The notes: generated by a model from the letters alone, not told the origin. Shown: positions 34,269 through 42,916, counted from the first letter of the stretch. The stretch is 64,000 nt of DNA from Streptomyces collinus Tu 365 (GCF_000444875.1 NC_021985.1:5352170-5416169); one strand, 5' to 3'. Translations and numbers: made by a program.

Positions 34269-35602
34269 GCCTGCGGGCACGCATCAGCACCCCCGAGGAC
34301 CACGGCAGCCGGGGCGAGGACGGGCATCTGGTCGCCTCCTACCGGGCCAAGCTGCTGGAGGAGATCGACCTCGCCGAGATGAGCTCCCTGGCCGCCGCCG
34401 AGCGCCGCGCGCGCCTGGAGCGGGTCCTCGGGCACATCATCAGCCGCGAGGGCCCGGTGCTCTCCACCGTCGAACGCTCCCAGCTCATCCGCCGCGTGGT
34501 GGACGAGGCCCTGGGCCTCGGCATCCTGGAACCGCTGCTCGAGGACGCCTCGATCACCGAGATCATGGTCAACGGACCCGACGCGATCTTCGTCGAACGC
34601 GGTGGCCGCGTCGAGCAGTTGCCGCTGCGTTTCGTCTCCGCCGACCAGCTCATGCAGACCATCGAGCGGATCGTGTCGACCGTCAACCGGCGCGTCGACG
34701 AGTCGAACCCGATGGTCGACGCCCGCCTGCCCTCCGGCGAGCGCGTCAACGTCATCATCCCGCCGCTGTCACTGACCGGCCCCACCCTCACCATCCGCCG
34801 CTTCCCGCGCTCCTTCACCCTCCAGGAGCTGATCGGCTTCGGCTCGCTCGACGAGCGGATGGTGTTCCTGCTGGCCGGTCTCGTGCAGGCCAAGTTCAAC
34901 ATCATCGTCTCGGGGGCCACCGGCACCGGCAAGACGACCCTGCTCAACGCGCTCTCCGGGCTCATCCCCGCGCACGAGCGCATCATCACCATCGAGGACT
35001 CCGCCGAACTCCAGCTCCAGCAGACCCACGTGGTCCGGCTGGAGTCACGGCCGCCCAACGTGGAGGGCAAGGGCCAGGTCACCATCCGCGACCTGGTGCG
35101 CAACTCGCTGCGCATGCGGCCCGACCGCATCGTGGTCGGCGAGGTCCGCGGCGGCGAGTCCCTCGACATGCTGCAGGCCATGTCCACGGGCCACGACGGC
35201 TCGCTCGCCACCGTCCACGCCAACAGCGCCGAGGACGCCCTCACCCGGCTCCAGACCCTGGCCTCCATGTCCGACGTCGAGGTGCCCTTCGTCGCCCTGC
35301 ACGACCAGATCAACAGCGCCGTCGACGTCCTCGTGCAGCTCACCCGGTTCGCCGACGGCGCCCGCCGGATCACCGAGATCGCCGTGCTCGACAGCCACGG
35401 CGGGGAGCCGTACCGGCTGGTGACGGTGGCCCGCTTCCTCGCCCAGCCGCTGACCCACGACGGCCGGGTGTACGGCACCTTCGAGTACTTCCCGCTCCCA
35501 CGCCGGACCGCCGACCGCCTGTACATGGCGGGGCAGCCCGTCCCGCAGGCGTTCGGTGTCGCCCGCACCGCGGACCAGCTCGCCACCCGAGAAGCCAGGT
35601 AG
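34265..35602 (+). CDS. tadA: Pilus assembly ATPase TadA/CpaF
   Basis: 445 aa, the normal length. It is a secretion ATPase of the VirB11/PilT type: EIMVNGPDAIFVERGG N-terminal domain, Walker A GATGTGKT at 217-224, the Asp box ITIEDSAELQLQ, Walker B RIVVGEVRGGE and the His box TGHDGSLATVHANS. It powers polymerisation of Flp pilin from the cytoplasmic side, working with TadB and TadC. ATG overlaps the preceding stop. Confidence 0.96.
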   Translation: MSLRARISTPEDHGSRGEDGHLVASYRAKLLEEIDLAEMSSLAAAERRARLERVLGHIISREGPVLSTVERSQLIRRVVDEALGLGILEPLLEDASITEIMVNGPDAIFVERGGRVEQLPLRFVSADQLMQTIERIVSTVNRRVDESNPMVDARLPSGERVNVIIPPLSLTGPTLTIRRFPRSFTLQELIGFGSLDERMVFLLAGLVQAKFNIIVSGATGTGKTTLLNALSGLIPAHERIITIEDSAELQLQQTHVVRLESRPPNVEGKGQVTIRDLVRNSLRMRPDRIVVGEVRGGESLDMLQAMSTGHDGSLATVHANSAEDALTRLQTLASMSDVEVPFVALHDQINSAVDVLVQLTRFADGARRITEIAVLDSHGGEPYRLVTVARFLAQPLTHDGRVYGTFEYFPLPRRTADRLYMAGQPVPQAFGVARTADQLATREAR

Positions 35603-35610
35603 GCCACCCC

Positions 35611-36555
35611 ATGGAACTCCACGACCTCGTCCGGCTGACCACCGGTGTCGCGCTGCTGACCTGCGTCCTGGCGGTCGTCGGTGTGCACGTCTACGCCTCG
35701 GGCCGGGCCCAGCGGGCCGCGCTGATCGACCGCCTCTCGCACACCGGCACCGTCCCGGGCGGCGGCCGCCGGCGCCGCTTCAGCGACCTGGACCGCCGGC
35801 TGCGCCGTACGGCGCTCGGCCGGAAGCTGGAACTGCGACTGGCGGCCACCGGCCTTGACGTCACCCCGGGCGAGTTCTTCGTCTACATGCTCGCCGCGGT
35901 GGCCGCGCTGTGGCTGATCGGCCAGGCCACCCTGGCCCCCTTCTTCGGCCCGCTCGCCGGCCTGCTCGGCATCTGGGCGTCCGTCCAGTTCCTCAACTGG
36001 CAGCGGCAGAAACGCATCGAGCGCTTCATCAACCAACTCCCCGAACTGGCCCGCATCCTGGCCAACGCCACCCAGGCCGGCCTGGCCCTGCGCACCGCGA
36101 TCGGCATGGCGGCCGAGGAGCTGGAGGCACCCGCCGGCGAGGAACTGGCCAAGGTCGCCGACCAGCTCGCCATCGGCCACTCCATGGACGACGCGCTCGG
36201 CGAACTCGCGGAACGGCTGCCGTCCCGCGAACTCGTCGTGCTCGTCACCACCCTGGTCCTCTCCAACCGGGCCGGCGGCCAGGTGGTCGGCGCGCTCCGC
36301 AACCTCACCGAGACCCTGGAGGAGCGCAAGGAGACCCGGCGTGAGGTCCGCACCCAGCTGTCCCAGGTGACCATGACGTCGTACGCCGTGCCCGTCCTCG
36401 GCATCGGCGCCCTGTTCCTCATGAACGGGGTCAAGGACGGCGCCCTGGAACGCATGACCGGCTCACCCGTCGGCCAGGCCTGCGTGGTCATCGCGTTCGC
36501 CCTGTACGCCGTCGGCTTCGTGCTCATCCGCCGGATGAGCCGGATCGACGTGTGA
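35611..36555 (+). CDS. tadB: Pilus inner-membrane platform protein TadB
   Basis: 314 aa from the ATG at 35611; the frame is open upstream over tadA, but that part is antisense to its codon bias. Membrane helices near the N-terminus, around residues 90-130 and at the C-terminus flank the cytoplasmic type II/IV secretion F domain (LPELARILANATQAGLALRTA, RLPSRELVVLVTTLVLSNRAGG). TadB and TadC form the membrane platform for the ATPase. The gene is 8 bp after tadA. Confidence 0.92.
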   Translation: MELHDLVRLTTGVALLTCVLAVVGVHVYASGRAQRAALIDRLSHTGTVPGGGRRRRFSDLDRRLRRTALGRKLELRLAATGLDVTPGEFFVYMLAAVAALWLIGQATLAPFFGPLAGLLGIWASVQFLNWQRQKRIERFINQLPELARILANATQAGLALRTAIGMAAEELEAPAGEELAKVADQLAIGHSMDDALGELAERLPSRELVVLVTTLVLSNRAGGQVVGALRNLTETLEERKETRREVRTQLSQVTMTSYAVPVLGIGALFLMNGVKDGALERMTGSPVGQACVVIAFALYAVGFVLIRRMSRIDV

Positions 36556-36568
36556 GGAGGCTGCACCG

Positions 36569-37456
36569 ATGGCATTCCTGCTCGCCCTGCTGACGGGCCT
36601 CGGCGTCTGGGGCGCCTTCGCCGGCGTCCGGATGTACCGCGCGGACGCGAAACTCCCCGGCGACCTGGCGATCGCCCTCGAGGTCGGCGCCACCCGCACC
36701 GGCGCCGTGGACTCGGTGATCGACCGCATGGGCATGCGGTACGCCCCCGCCGTGCTGCGGCTGATGGGCCCGCGCCTCGTGGCCAGGTACCGGCGCCGGA
36801 TCGACCTCGCGGGCAACCCCGGCGGCCTGACCATCGACCGGTACGCGGCCCGGCGCGCGGTGTACGGGGCGCTCGGCGGCGTCGGCTTCCTCGTCTTCCT
36901 GCTGCGCGGCCAGTGGTTCGTGGCCCTGCTGCTGCTCCTGTTCGGGGCGTTCTGGACGGAGGTCGGCATCTGGTCGGCGATCCGCGTCCGCAAGGACGTG
37001 ATCGAACGGACCCTGCCCGACTTCCTCGACGTGCTCGCGGTGGTGGTCAGCGCGGGACTCGGCTTCCGCCAGGCCCTGGACCGGGTCGCCACGCGCTACG
37101 AGGGCCCCTGGGCCGACGAACTGCGCATCACCCTGCGCCAGATGGACCTCGGCATGAGCCGCCGCCAGGCCTTCGCGGAACTGCGCCGGCGCAACGACTC
37201 CGAGCAGGTGGCGATGTTCGTGACGGCGCTGCAGCAGGGGGAGGAGCTCGGCGCCCCCATCGTGGACACCCTGGTCGCGCTGGCCAAGGACATGCGCCGC
37301 ACGGACGCCCAGAACGCCCGCCGCAAGGCCGCCCGCGCGGTCCCCAAGGCCACCTTGATGATCACCACGTTCATGGTCCCCGGCACGATGCTCCTGCTGG
37401 GCGCCGGTCTGCTGCTGGGCTCCGGCGTGGACTTCGGCTCGCTCACGGGGAAGTGA
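36569..37456 (+). CDS. tadC: Pilus inner-membrane platform protein TadC
   Basis: 295 aa. N-terminal helix, two central hydrophobic helices (GALGGVGFLVFLL, FVALLLLLFGAFW), F domain (LPDFLDVLAVVVSAGLGFRQAL, FVTALQQGEELGAPIVDTL) and a C-terminal helix (TLMITTFMVPGTMLLLGAGLL). It is the partner of TadB. It is 13 bp after tadB and 7 bp before the kinase gene. Confidence 0.92.
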   Translation: MAFLLALLTGLGVWGAFAGVRMYRADAKLPGDLAIALEVGATRTGAVDSVIDRMGMRYAPAVLRLMGPRLVARYRRRIDLAGNPGGLTIDRYAARRAVYGALGGVGFLVFLLRGQWFVALLLLLFGAFWTEVGIWSAIRVRKDVIERTLPDFLDVLAVVVSAGLGFRQALDRVATRYEGPWADELRITLRQMDLGMSRRQAFAELRRRNDSEQVAMFVTALQQGEELGAPIVDTLVALAKDMRRTDAQNARRKAARAVPKATLMITTFMVPGTMLLLGAGLLLGSGVDFGSLTGK

Positions 37457-37463
37457 GCGCCCG

Positions 37464-39029
37464 ATGACGACGATGGGAGCGACCGGACCGGGCCGGCGGC
37501 TGTCCCTCCGGGTCCCCCTGCGGGACGCGGCGCGGGCCGCGTGGCGCGCGTCGGCCGCCCACCTGCGCGGGTCACGGGCGGCCTTACCGGGACGGGGCCG
37601 CGGACAGGCGGAACGGCCGGGGGAGCGGCCGGGGCGGGGGGAGCGGCGGGCACCGGGGCCGGACGGGACGGCCGGGTCCGTCCCGCCGGTGACGGAGGCG
37701 GCCGCCGGAGTGCTCCCCGAGCCCTCCGAGAAGCTCCAGCTCCGCGCCCTGCAGGCGATGTGCCGTCAGGTCTTCGGCTTCCGGCTCGCGATGATCGTCC
37801 TCGCGGCCCCCGCCGCGCTGCTCAACGCCGCCCCCGGACTGGGCGTCCGTCTGGTCGGCGGCGCGGTCGTCGTCACCTTCATGGTGTCCTACGTCCTGTT
37901 CCGCGACTGGGAACGCTTCGGGCCCCTCCTCCTGCGCCACCCCACCCTGCTCGCGGCCGACACCCTCGTCGCCTCGCTGCTGCTGGTCTCGGCGGGCCCG
38001 GACACCACCCTCGCCTACGTCAGCGTCTGCACCCCGCTGCTGGCGGGCCTGGTCTACAGCTGGCGGGGCGCGGCCTGCTTCGCCTCGCTGCAGTCCCTGA
38101 TCCTGCTCCTGGTGCACACCACCCTGAAGCCGGACGGCCGGCCCGGCGTGGCGGAGTCCCTGCTCCTGCCCGGCCTGTGCGTCATCGCCGGAGCCATGGG
38201 CTCGACCCTGCGCGGCCTGATGCTCCGCTTCGGTGCGGCCACCCAGGCGCTGACGGCCGTCCAGGCCCGGCTGGCGGCGACCGAGGCGGTGCACGCCGAA
38301 CGGGCTCGCCTGGCCCGGGAGATGCACGACTCGGTGGCCAAGACCCTGTACGGGGTCGCCCTCGCCGCCGACGGCCTGGCCACGACCGCGTCCGCCGAGG
38401 CCCCCGACCCGGCCCGGGTCCGGCAGCAGGCCGACCTGGTGTCCCGCTCGGCCCGCAGGGCCGCGGCCGAGTCCCGCGCCCTGCTGGAGGACCTGCGGCG
38501 GGAGGAGGACCCGGCCCGCCCGGTGGACGTCTGGACCGAACTGACCGCACGGGCGGACGACTTCTCCGCGCGCACCGGACTGCCGGCCGTCTGCCGCCGC
38601 ACCGGCGACGCACACCTGCCGCTCGTCGCCCCCGCCCCGGCCCGCCATCTGCTGGCCATCGCCGCCGAGGCACTGGAGAACGTCTCCCGGCACGCCCGGG
38701 CGACCCGTGTCGAGCTGACCGCCGGGGTCCACGGCGACCAGCTCTGCCTGACCGTCCACGACGACGGCGACGGCCTGCCCCCGGACACCACCCTGGAACG
38801 GCTGCGCCACGGGGGTCACTTCGGCCTGCTGGGCATGGTCGAGCGGGCCGCCTCGGCCGGGGCGCGCATCCGCGTCGGCCGGGGGGAGCACGAGCGGGGC
38901 ACGGAGGTCCGCGTGGACCTGCCCCTGCGGGTGGCGGCACCCGGCACCCCGGCCGGCCCGGCCGGCCCGACCGTCCTGTCCAGGTCCGCGGACTCCCGAG
39001 AGGAGAACCCTGATGCGGCAACCCCGTGA
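37464..39029 (+). CDS. Sensor histidine kinase of the Tad locus (NarL-partner type), TTA codon
   Basis: 521 aa. A Pro/Arg/Gly-rich cytoplasmic start (1-90) leads into about six membrane helices (residues 105-265, for example MIVLAAPAALLNAAPG, LLAADTLVASLLLVSAG), a short linker, the HisKA_3 dimerisation segment with phospho-acceptor His288 in LAREMHDSVAKTLYG, and a HATPase domain (N box EALENVSRHARATR, G boxes DDGDGLPP and HFGLLGMVERA). No large extracellular sensor domain is visible, so the signal is probably sensed in the membrane. Codon 41 is TTA (37584-37586), making translation depend on bldA tRNA. Its end overlaps the response-regulator start by 17 nt. Confidence 0.92.
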   Translation: MTTMGATGPGRRLSLRVPLRDAARAAWRASAAHLRGSRAALPGRGRGQAERPGERPGRGERRAPGPDGTAGSVPPVTEAAAGVLPEPSEKLQLRALQAMCRQVFGFRLAMIVLAAPAALLNAAPGLGVRLVGGAVVVTFMVSYVLFRDWERFGPLLLRHPTLLAADTLVASLLLVSAGPDTTLAYVSVCTPLLAGLVYSWRGAACFASLQSLILLLVHTTLKPDGRPGVAESLLLPGLCVIAGAMGSTLRGLMLRFGAATQALTAVQARLAATEAVHAERARLAREMHDSVAKTLYGVALAADGLATTASAEAPDPARVRQQADLVSRSARRAAAESRALLEDLRREEDPARPVDVWTELTARADDFSARTGLPAVCRRTGDAHLPLVAPAPARHLLAIAAEALENVSRHARATRVELTAGVHGDQLCLTVHDDGDGLPPDTTLERLRHGGHFGLLGMVERAASAGARIRVGRGEHERGTEVRVDLPLRVAAPGTPAGPAGPTVLSRSADSREENPDAATP

Positions 39030-39822
39030 GACGGACCCCGGCTTCCCGGGCGGTCCGGACAGCCCGGACCGCCCGGACTCCGACGGCTACGGCTTCCCGC
39101 CACCGGCCGCCACGGCCCCGCTGCGCCTGGTGGTGGCCGACGACAACCCCGTCGTCCGCGCGGGCCTGACGGCCCTGCTGTCCGGCCGTGCCGACACCAC
39201 GGTGGTCGCCGAGGCGGCGGACGGCCGGGAGGCGTACGAGGCCGCGCTGCTCCACCGGCCCGACGTCGTCCTGCTCGACGTCCGCATGCCCGGCGTCGAC
39301 GGAATCTCGGCATTGCCGCACCTGGTCCGGCTGGCCCCGGTCATGATGCTCACCTACAGCCACGAGACGGAGACGGTGCGGGAGGCGCTGCGACGGGGGG
39401 CGGGGGGCTATCTGGTGCACGGCGAGTTCACGGCGGAGCAGCTGGTGAGGGCGGTGCACGACGTCCGGGAGGGCCGGCCGCACGTGACGCCGGGTGCGGC
39501 GAAGGCGTTGATCCCGCAGATCCAGGCGAGTGCATCTGCACATGGCAGTGGTGAACTCTCCGGTAGTTTAGGCGGAATTCCACCCCAAAACCTTTCGCAA
39601 CTGCAATCCGATGTGGGACAGTCGTTCCGGTCACGGTTCCAACTGAGCAGCAGAGAGGCGGAGATCATGGACCTCATCGCGTCCGGCATGACCAACCAGC
39701 AGATCGCCGCCACCTGCTTCATCAGCGAGAAGACGGTCAAGAACCACATCAACCGCATCTTCGCCAAGCTCCAGAGCACCACCAGGTCCCAGGCGGCCGC
39801 GAAATGGCTGGGGGTGGCCTGA
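39013..39822 (+). CDS. NarL/LuxR-type response regulator of the Tad locus, TTA codon
   Basis: 269 aa. The receiver domain spans about 36-155: acidic pair Asp43/Asp44, phospho-acceptor Asp89 in VVLLDVRMPG and switch Thr in MMLTYSHE. The usual conserved lysine (GYLLK) is His here (GYLVHGEF). A 50-residue Ser/Gln/Gly-rich linker follows (about 165-210), in DNA of visibly lower GC. The LuxR helix-turn-helix is at 210-265 (LSSREAEIMDLIASG, ISEKTVKNHINRIFAKL). Codon 186, in the linker, is TTA (39568-39570). It probably controls the pilus genes around it. Confidence 0.92.
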   Translation: MRQPRETDPGFPGGPDSPDRPDSDGYGFPPPAATAPLRLVVADDNPVVRAGLTALLSGRADTTVVAEAADGREAYEAALLHRPDVVLLDVRMPGVDGISALPHLVRLAPVMMLTYSHETETVREALRRGAGGYLVHGEFTAEQLVRAVHDVREGRPHVTPGAAKALIPQIQASASAHGSGELSGSLGGIPPQNLSQLQSDVGQSFRSRFQLSSREAEIMDLIASGMTNQQIAATCFISEKTVKNHINRIFAKLQSTTRSQAAAKWLGVA

Positions 39823-39935
39823 GATGCCGGACAGGGGGAGGCGTTGGGTCCGGGAATGGGTCCTGGGGCCCTCTGGGGGGTGGGGGACCGGGTCCTACGG
39901 TTCCGGGGTCGGAAGCGAAGTCGGAGGGGAGCACC

Positions 39936-40121
39936 GTGAGCGATCTGTGGCTGAGGATGCTGGTTGCCATGCAGCGTCGGGTCAACGACAAGGGCCAGAC
40001 GGCCGTCGAGTATCTGGGCATCATCGCTGTGGTGGTGGCGATCGTGCTGGCGATCACGGGTACGGACATCGGTCAGACGATCCTCGACAAGATCCAGGCG
40101 AAGATCCAAGAGATCACCTGA
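39936..40121 (+). CDS. flp: Flp major pilin
   Basis: 61 aa from the GTG at 39936, preceded by GGAGGGGAG; the frame is open upstream but without pilin features. The class IVb motif NDKGQTAVEYLGIIAVVVAI is perfect: cleavage after Gly, with Glu5 and Tyr6 of the mature pilin. The mature pilin of about 43 residues ends IGQTILDKIQAKIQEIT. It polymerises into the Flp/Tad pilus. A prepilin peptidase is needed but not encoded nearby. Confidence 0.95.
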   Translation: MSDLWLRMLVAMQRRVNDKGQTAVEYLGIIAVVVAIVLAITGTDIGQTILDKIQAKIQEIT

Positions 40122-40714
40122 TTCCTAGCCGTCGGTTCGGCGACGCAGGGCAGGCCTTCCCCATCTACATCACGGTGGTGGCGGGTCTGCTCTTTCTTGC
40201 GTTCGCCTACCTGGCTGTCGGGCAGGCCGCGGTGAATCGGAGTGGAGCGCAGACGGCAGCGGACGCGGCGGCGCTCGCGGCGGCCCAGAAAACGCGGGAC
40301 CGGCTCGCTGACCAGTGGCTCGCCGACCTGCTCGACCCCACCAAGTGGCAGGACATCTTCGAGGGCAAGGACAGCGGCGACGACTGTGCCCGGGCGGCGC
40401 AACTGGCCACGGAGAACGACGCGGATCTGCGGTCCTGCAAGCCTGGTCCACTGCAGTACGAGGTGACAGTCCGGACCAACAAGTCAGTCGGTGACTCAGT
40501 CGTGCCGGGGACGGAAAGCATCCAGTCCACCGAGTCCGCAAAAGCCGTGATCGAGCCGCTGTGCGAGCCCCCGAGCGAAGACGCCGGGAAAGGCGCGCTG
40601 CCCCAACTCATCTGCAAGGACAGGAACTGGGACCTGAACCCGGACGACAGAGCCAGTCTGCCGGGCCCGGATGACCTTTTCGACGTCCACTTGGCCACGA
40701 ACGACGAAGGATGA
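40118..40714 (+). CDS. TadG-like pilus protein with non-canonical CTG start
   Basis: 198 aa. The N-terminus (IPSRRFGDAGQAFPIYITVV) and helix AGLLFLAFAYLAVGQAAV, followed by NRSGAQTAADAAALAAAQ, match TadG-like proteins of streptomycete Tad loci. No ATG, GTG or TTG lies in frame between the pilin stop and this motif. The best start is CTG at 40118, overlapping the pilin stop (CTGA), with AAGAG upstream. ATT at 40121 is less likely. Four Cys in the outer domain suggest disulfides. It would sit at the cell surface with the pilus. Confidence 0.8.
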   Translation: MIPSRRFGDAGQAFPIYITVVAGLLFLAFAYLAVGQAAVNRSGAQTAADAAALAAAQKTRDRLADQWLADLLDPTKWQDIFEGKDSGDDCARAAQLATENDADLRSCKPGPLQYEVTVRTNKSVGDSVVPGTESIQSTESAKAVIEPLCEPPSEDAGKGALPQLICKDRNWDLNPDDRASLPGPDDLFDVHLATNDEG

Positions 40715-40727
40715 AGGAAGCGGAGCG

Positions 40728-41309
40728 ATGAGCATTCAGTTCACTGCGAAGGCCCGCAGGGGGATGGTCGCATTGACCGCTGCGGCCTGCCTGGCCGTCG
40801 GAGTAGCTGGCTGTGGCGGTGGCGGCGACGACGGGAAGAAGCCGGAGGGGTCAGCCTCCGCGACGAAAAGCCACGGGTCCAAGCCCAGCGCTCAAGAAGG
40901 TCAGTCCGACGAGCCGTTGGCCGAGCTGAAGGGACCCAGCGGCCTACTTCTCTCGATCACTTCGGCTCAGCGAGACGCGGGCGGGTTCGTCACCGTGAAC
41001 GGCGCGCTGAAGAACGACAGCGGGAGCGCCGCGATCATCCCGTCGAGCGTGCGGGGAAACGAGACCGAGATCATCAGGAACGGCAGTTCTCTGGGCGGCG
41101 CCACTCTCGTCGACTCCAAGGGGAAGAAGCGCTACTACGTCCTGCGTGACACAGATGGACGACCACTCACAACAACCGGACTGACGTCGCTGAAGCCCGG
41201 TGAGGAGACCCAGGTCTTCATGCAGTTCCCCGCCCCGCCCGCCGCCACGACCGAAGTCGACTTCCAGCTGCCCGGCTTCCCCACTGCCTCCATCCAGATC
41301 TCCGGGTGA
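40728..41309 (+). CDS. Lipoprotein of the Tad locus, unknown function
   Basis: 193 aa from the ATG at 40728 (GAAGCGGAG upstream). The signal peptide ends with the lipobox LAVGVAGC, so a lipid is added to Cys about residue 29. After a Gly/Lys/Ser linker comes a beta-sandwich-like domain (LLLSITSAQRDAGGFVTVNGAL, AAIIPSSVRGNETEI, LTSLKPGEETQVFMQFPAPP), similar in style to DUF4352-type extracellular domains. It lies 13 bp after the TadG gene and 7 bp before the OmpA-like gene. A pilus-associated surface role is likely from context. Confidence 0.8.
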   Translation: MSIQFTAKARRGMVALTAAACLAVGVAGCGGGGDDGKKPEGSASATKSHGSKPSAQEGQSDEPLAELKGPSGLLLSITSAQRDAGGFVTVNGALKNDSGSAAIIPSSVRGNETEIIRNGSSLGGATLVDSKGKKRYYVLRDTDGRPLTTTGLTSLKPGEETQVFMQFPAPPAATTEVDFQLPGFPTASIQISG

Positions 41310-41316
41310 GGCCGAA

Positions 41317-41937
41317 GTGACCACCACTCCCCGTCTCACCCTCACCCTCGCCACCGCGACCCTCCTCGTCCTCACCAACCTCTCGCTCGCCCGGGCCGAC
41401 GGCGGACCCAGTGAGCCCCCGGGCACGGAGCCCTCCGCCACCGCGCCCGTGAAGATCGACCCCACCGACCCCGACCTCAAGCTGCCCGAGGGCGCCACCC
41501 TCGCGCAGCCCAAGGTGCTGGACATCAAGTCGGTCGTGGAGGACCAGAGCGGGGACGAGCGCCGGGAGGACACCAACGCGGACGTGACCTTCGCCCTCCA
41601 GGCCGAGGTGCTGTTCGGCAAGGACAGCGCCAAGCTCGGCGCCGAGGCGAAGGCGCGCATCGCGACGATCGCCGAGGAGATCAAGAAGCAGAACGCGACC
41701 CAGGTCCGCGTCTTCGGCTTCACCGACAACCTCGGCTCCTCCGCCCACGGCGACGTCCTGTCCAGGCAGCGCGCCAACGCCGTCCAGGCCGTCCTCGACC
41801 AGGACCTGAACGACCCCGACGTCACCTTCGAGGTACGGGGCTACGGCGAGCAGTACCCGATCGCCGACAACTCGACGGAAGAGGGCCGGAAGAAGAACCG
41901 ACGGGTGGAGGTCAGCTTCCCGCGCACCGGTCAGTGA
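41317..41937 (+). CDS. Secreted OmpA-like peptidoglycan-binding protein, last gene of the Tad locus
   Basis: 206 aa from the GTG at 41317. A signal peptide (LTLTLATATLLVLTNLSLARA) precedes a Pro-rich linker and an OmpA C-terminal domain: DVTFALQAEVLFGKDSAKL, VRVFGFTDNLGSSAHGDVLS, RQRANAVQAVL and EEGRKKNRRVEVSF with the arginine that contacts peptidoglycan. In a Gram-positive it would bind the wall and may anchor or guide the pilus. Its place at the end of the operon parallels OmpA-like genes next to Tad loci of Gram-negative bacteria. Confidence 0.88.
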   Translation: MTTTPRLTLTLATATLLVLTNLSLARADGGPSEPPGTEPSATAPVKIDPTDPDLKLPEGATLAQPKVLDIKSVVEDQSGDERREDTNADVTFALQAEVLFGKDSAKLGAEAKARIATIAEEIKKQNATQVRVFGFTDNLGSSAHGDVLSRQRANAVQAVLDQDLNDPDVTFEVRGYGEQYPIADNSTEEGRKKNRRVEVSFPRTGQ

Positions 41938-41958
41938 GCCGCGGGATCGCAGCGCCGG

Positions 41959-42327
41959 TCAGCCCGGCTCCACCGTCACCCGGACCCCCGCCCGCATCCC
42001 CCATCCCGCCATCGCCCCGGCGGTCGCCTCCAGCACGTGGCGGGAGCGGAGCCGGGGCAGGCCCAGGCGGCCGGGCGGCATCGTGCGCACGGCGATGACG
42101 GTCAGCCGGCGGTCGAGGTAGGCCACGTCGACGGGGATGCGCATGCCGAAGGTGTGCACGCTGCCCGCGGGGGAGAGCAGCAGCGCCCCCTCGACCTCGT
42201 CGCGGCCCAACAGGCCCCGGGTGCGCGCCCGGTAGGAGGCCGCGATCTCCAGGGGCACGGTGAGCGGGGCCCCGCCGTCGTCCGGATGGATCAGCAGACT
42301 CCCGTGACCGTCCCGCCATCGCGCCAT
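41959..42327 (-). CDS. DUF192 family protein
   Basis: 122 aa from the ATG at 42327, with GGAGG upstream; the longer frame has no ribosome site. DUF192 features: ARTRGLLGRDEVEGALLLSPAG, SVHTFGMRIPVDVAYLD, VIAVRTMPPGRLGLP and HVLEATAGAMAGWGM. The family forms a small beta barrel, often secreted, with no agreed function. No signal peptide here. It is convergent with the OmpA-like gene (21 bp gap). Confidence 0.88.
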   Translation of the reverse strand: MARWRDGHGSLLIHPDDGGAPLTVPLEIAASYRARTRGLLGRDEVEGALLLSPAGSVHTFGMRIPVDVAYLDRRLTVIAVRTMPPGRLGLPRLRSRHVLEATAGAMAGWGMRAGVRVTVEPG

Positions 42328-42427
42328 GATTCCGGCACCTCCGCGAGGACCGTACCCACGGCACGCCGGGTGTAAAGGAGCGGGCGCCCGGGGGCCGTTG
42401 TCAGTGGCCGCTGCCACACTGCACGGC

Positions 42428-42916
42428 ATGAGCGACGAGCGCCCCGACGTCGGCCTGCGGGTCGTCACGGAAGACGACCTGCCCGTCTTCCTCGGCCAGG
42501 AGCACGACCCCGAGGCGGTCCGGCGGTCGCGGTTCGCGCCCCGGCCGCGGGAGGCGTTCCTGCGGCACTGGCGGGAGCGGGTGCTCGGCGATCCCGACTG
42601 CCTGGTGCGGACCGTCGTCGCGGACGGGCGGACGGCCGGGCACGTCGTCTCGTGGACGCAGGGCGAGCGGCGGTTCGTCGGCTACTGGCTGGGGCGGCCG
42701 TACTGGGGCCGGGGCGTCGGCGGCCGGGCGCTCGGCCTCTTCCTGGAGCTGGACCGGGTACGGCCGCTGTACGCCGACCCGTTCGCCGGCAACACGGCCT
42801 CCGTGCGCCTGCTGGAGAAGCACGGCTTCGAGCGGGCGGGCACGGTCGGGCACGGCGCGGACGAGCACGTCCTGCTCGTCCTCGCGGGCTCCGAGGCCGG
42901 ACCGGTCAGTCCGTAG
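42428..42916 (+). CDS. GNAT-family N-acetyltransferase
   Basis: 162 aa from the ATG at 42428. GNAT fold: LRVVTEDDLPVFLGQEHD start, acetyl-CoA loop YWGRGVGGRALG and C-terminal NTASVRLLEKHGFERAGT. It transfers an acetyl group from acetyl-CoA to an unknown amine. A -10-like CACACT ends seven bases before the ATG and there is no ribosome site, so it may be leaderless. Its 3' end overlaps the convergent DinB-family gene by 11 nt. Confidence 0.88.
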   Translation: MSDERPDVGLRVVTEDDLPVFLGQEHDPEAVRRSRFAPRPREAFLRHWRERVLGDPDCLVRTVVADGRTAGHVVSWTQGERRFVGYWLGRPYWGRGVGGRALGLFLELDRVRPLYADPFAGNTASVRLLEKHGFERAGTVGHGADEHVLLVLAGSEAGPVSP

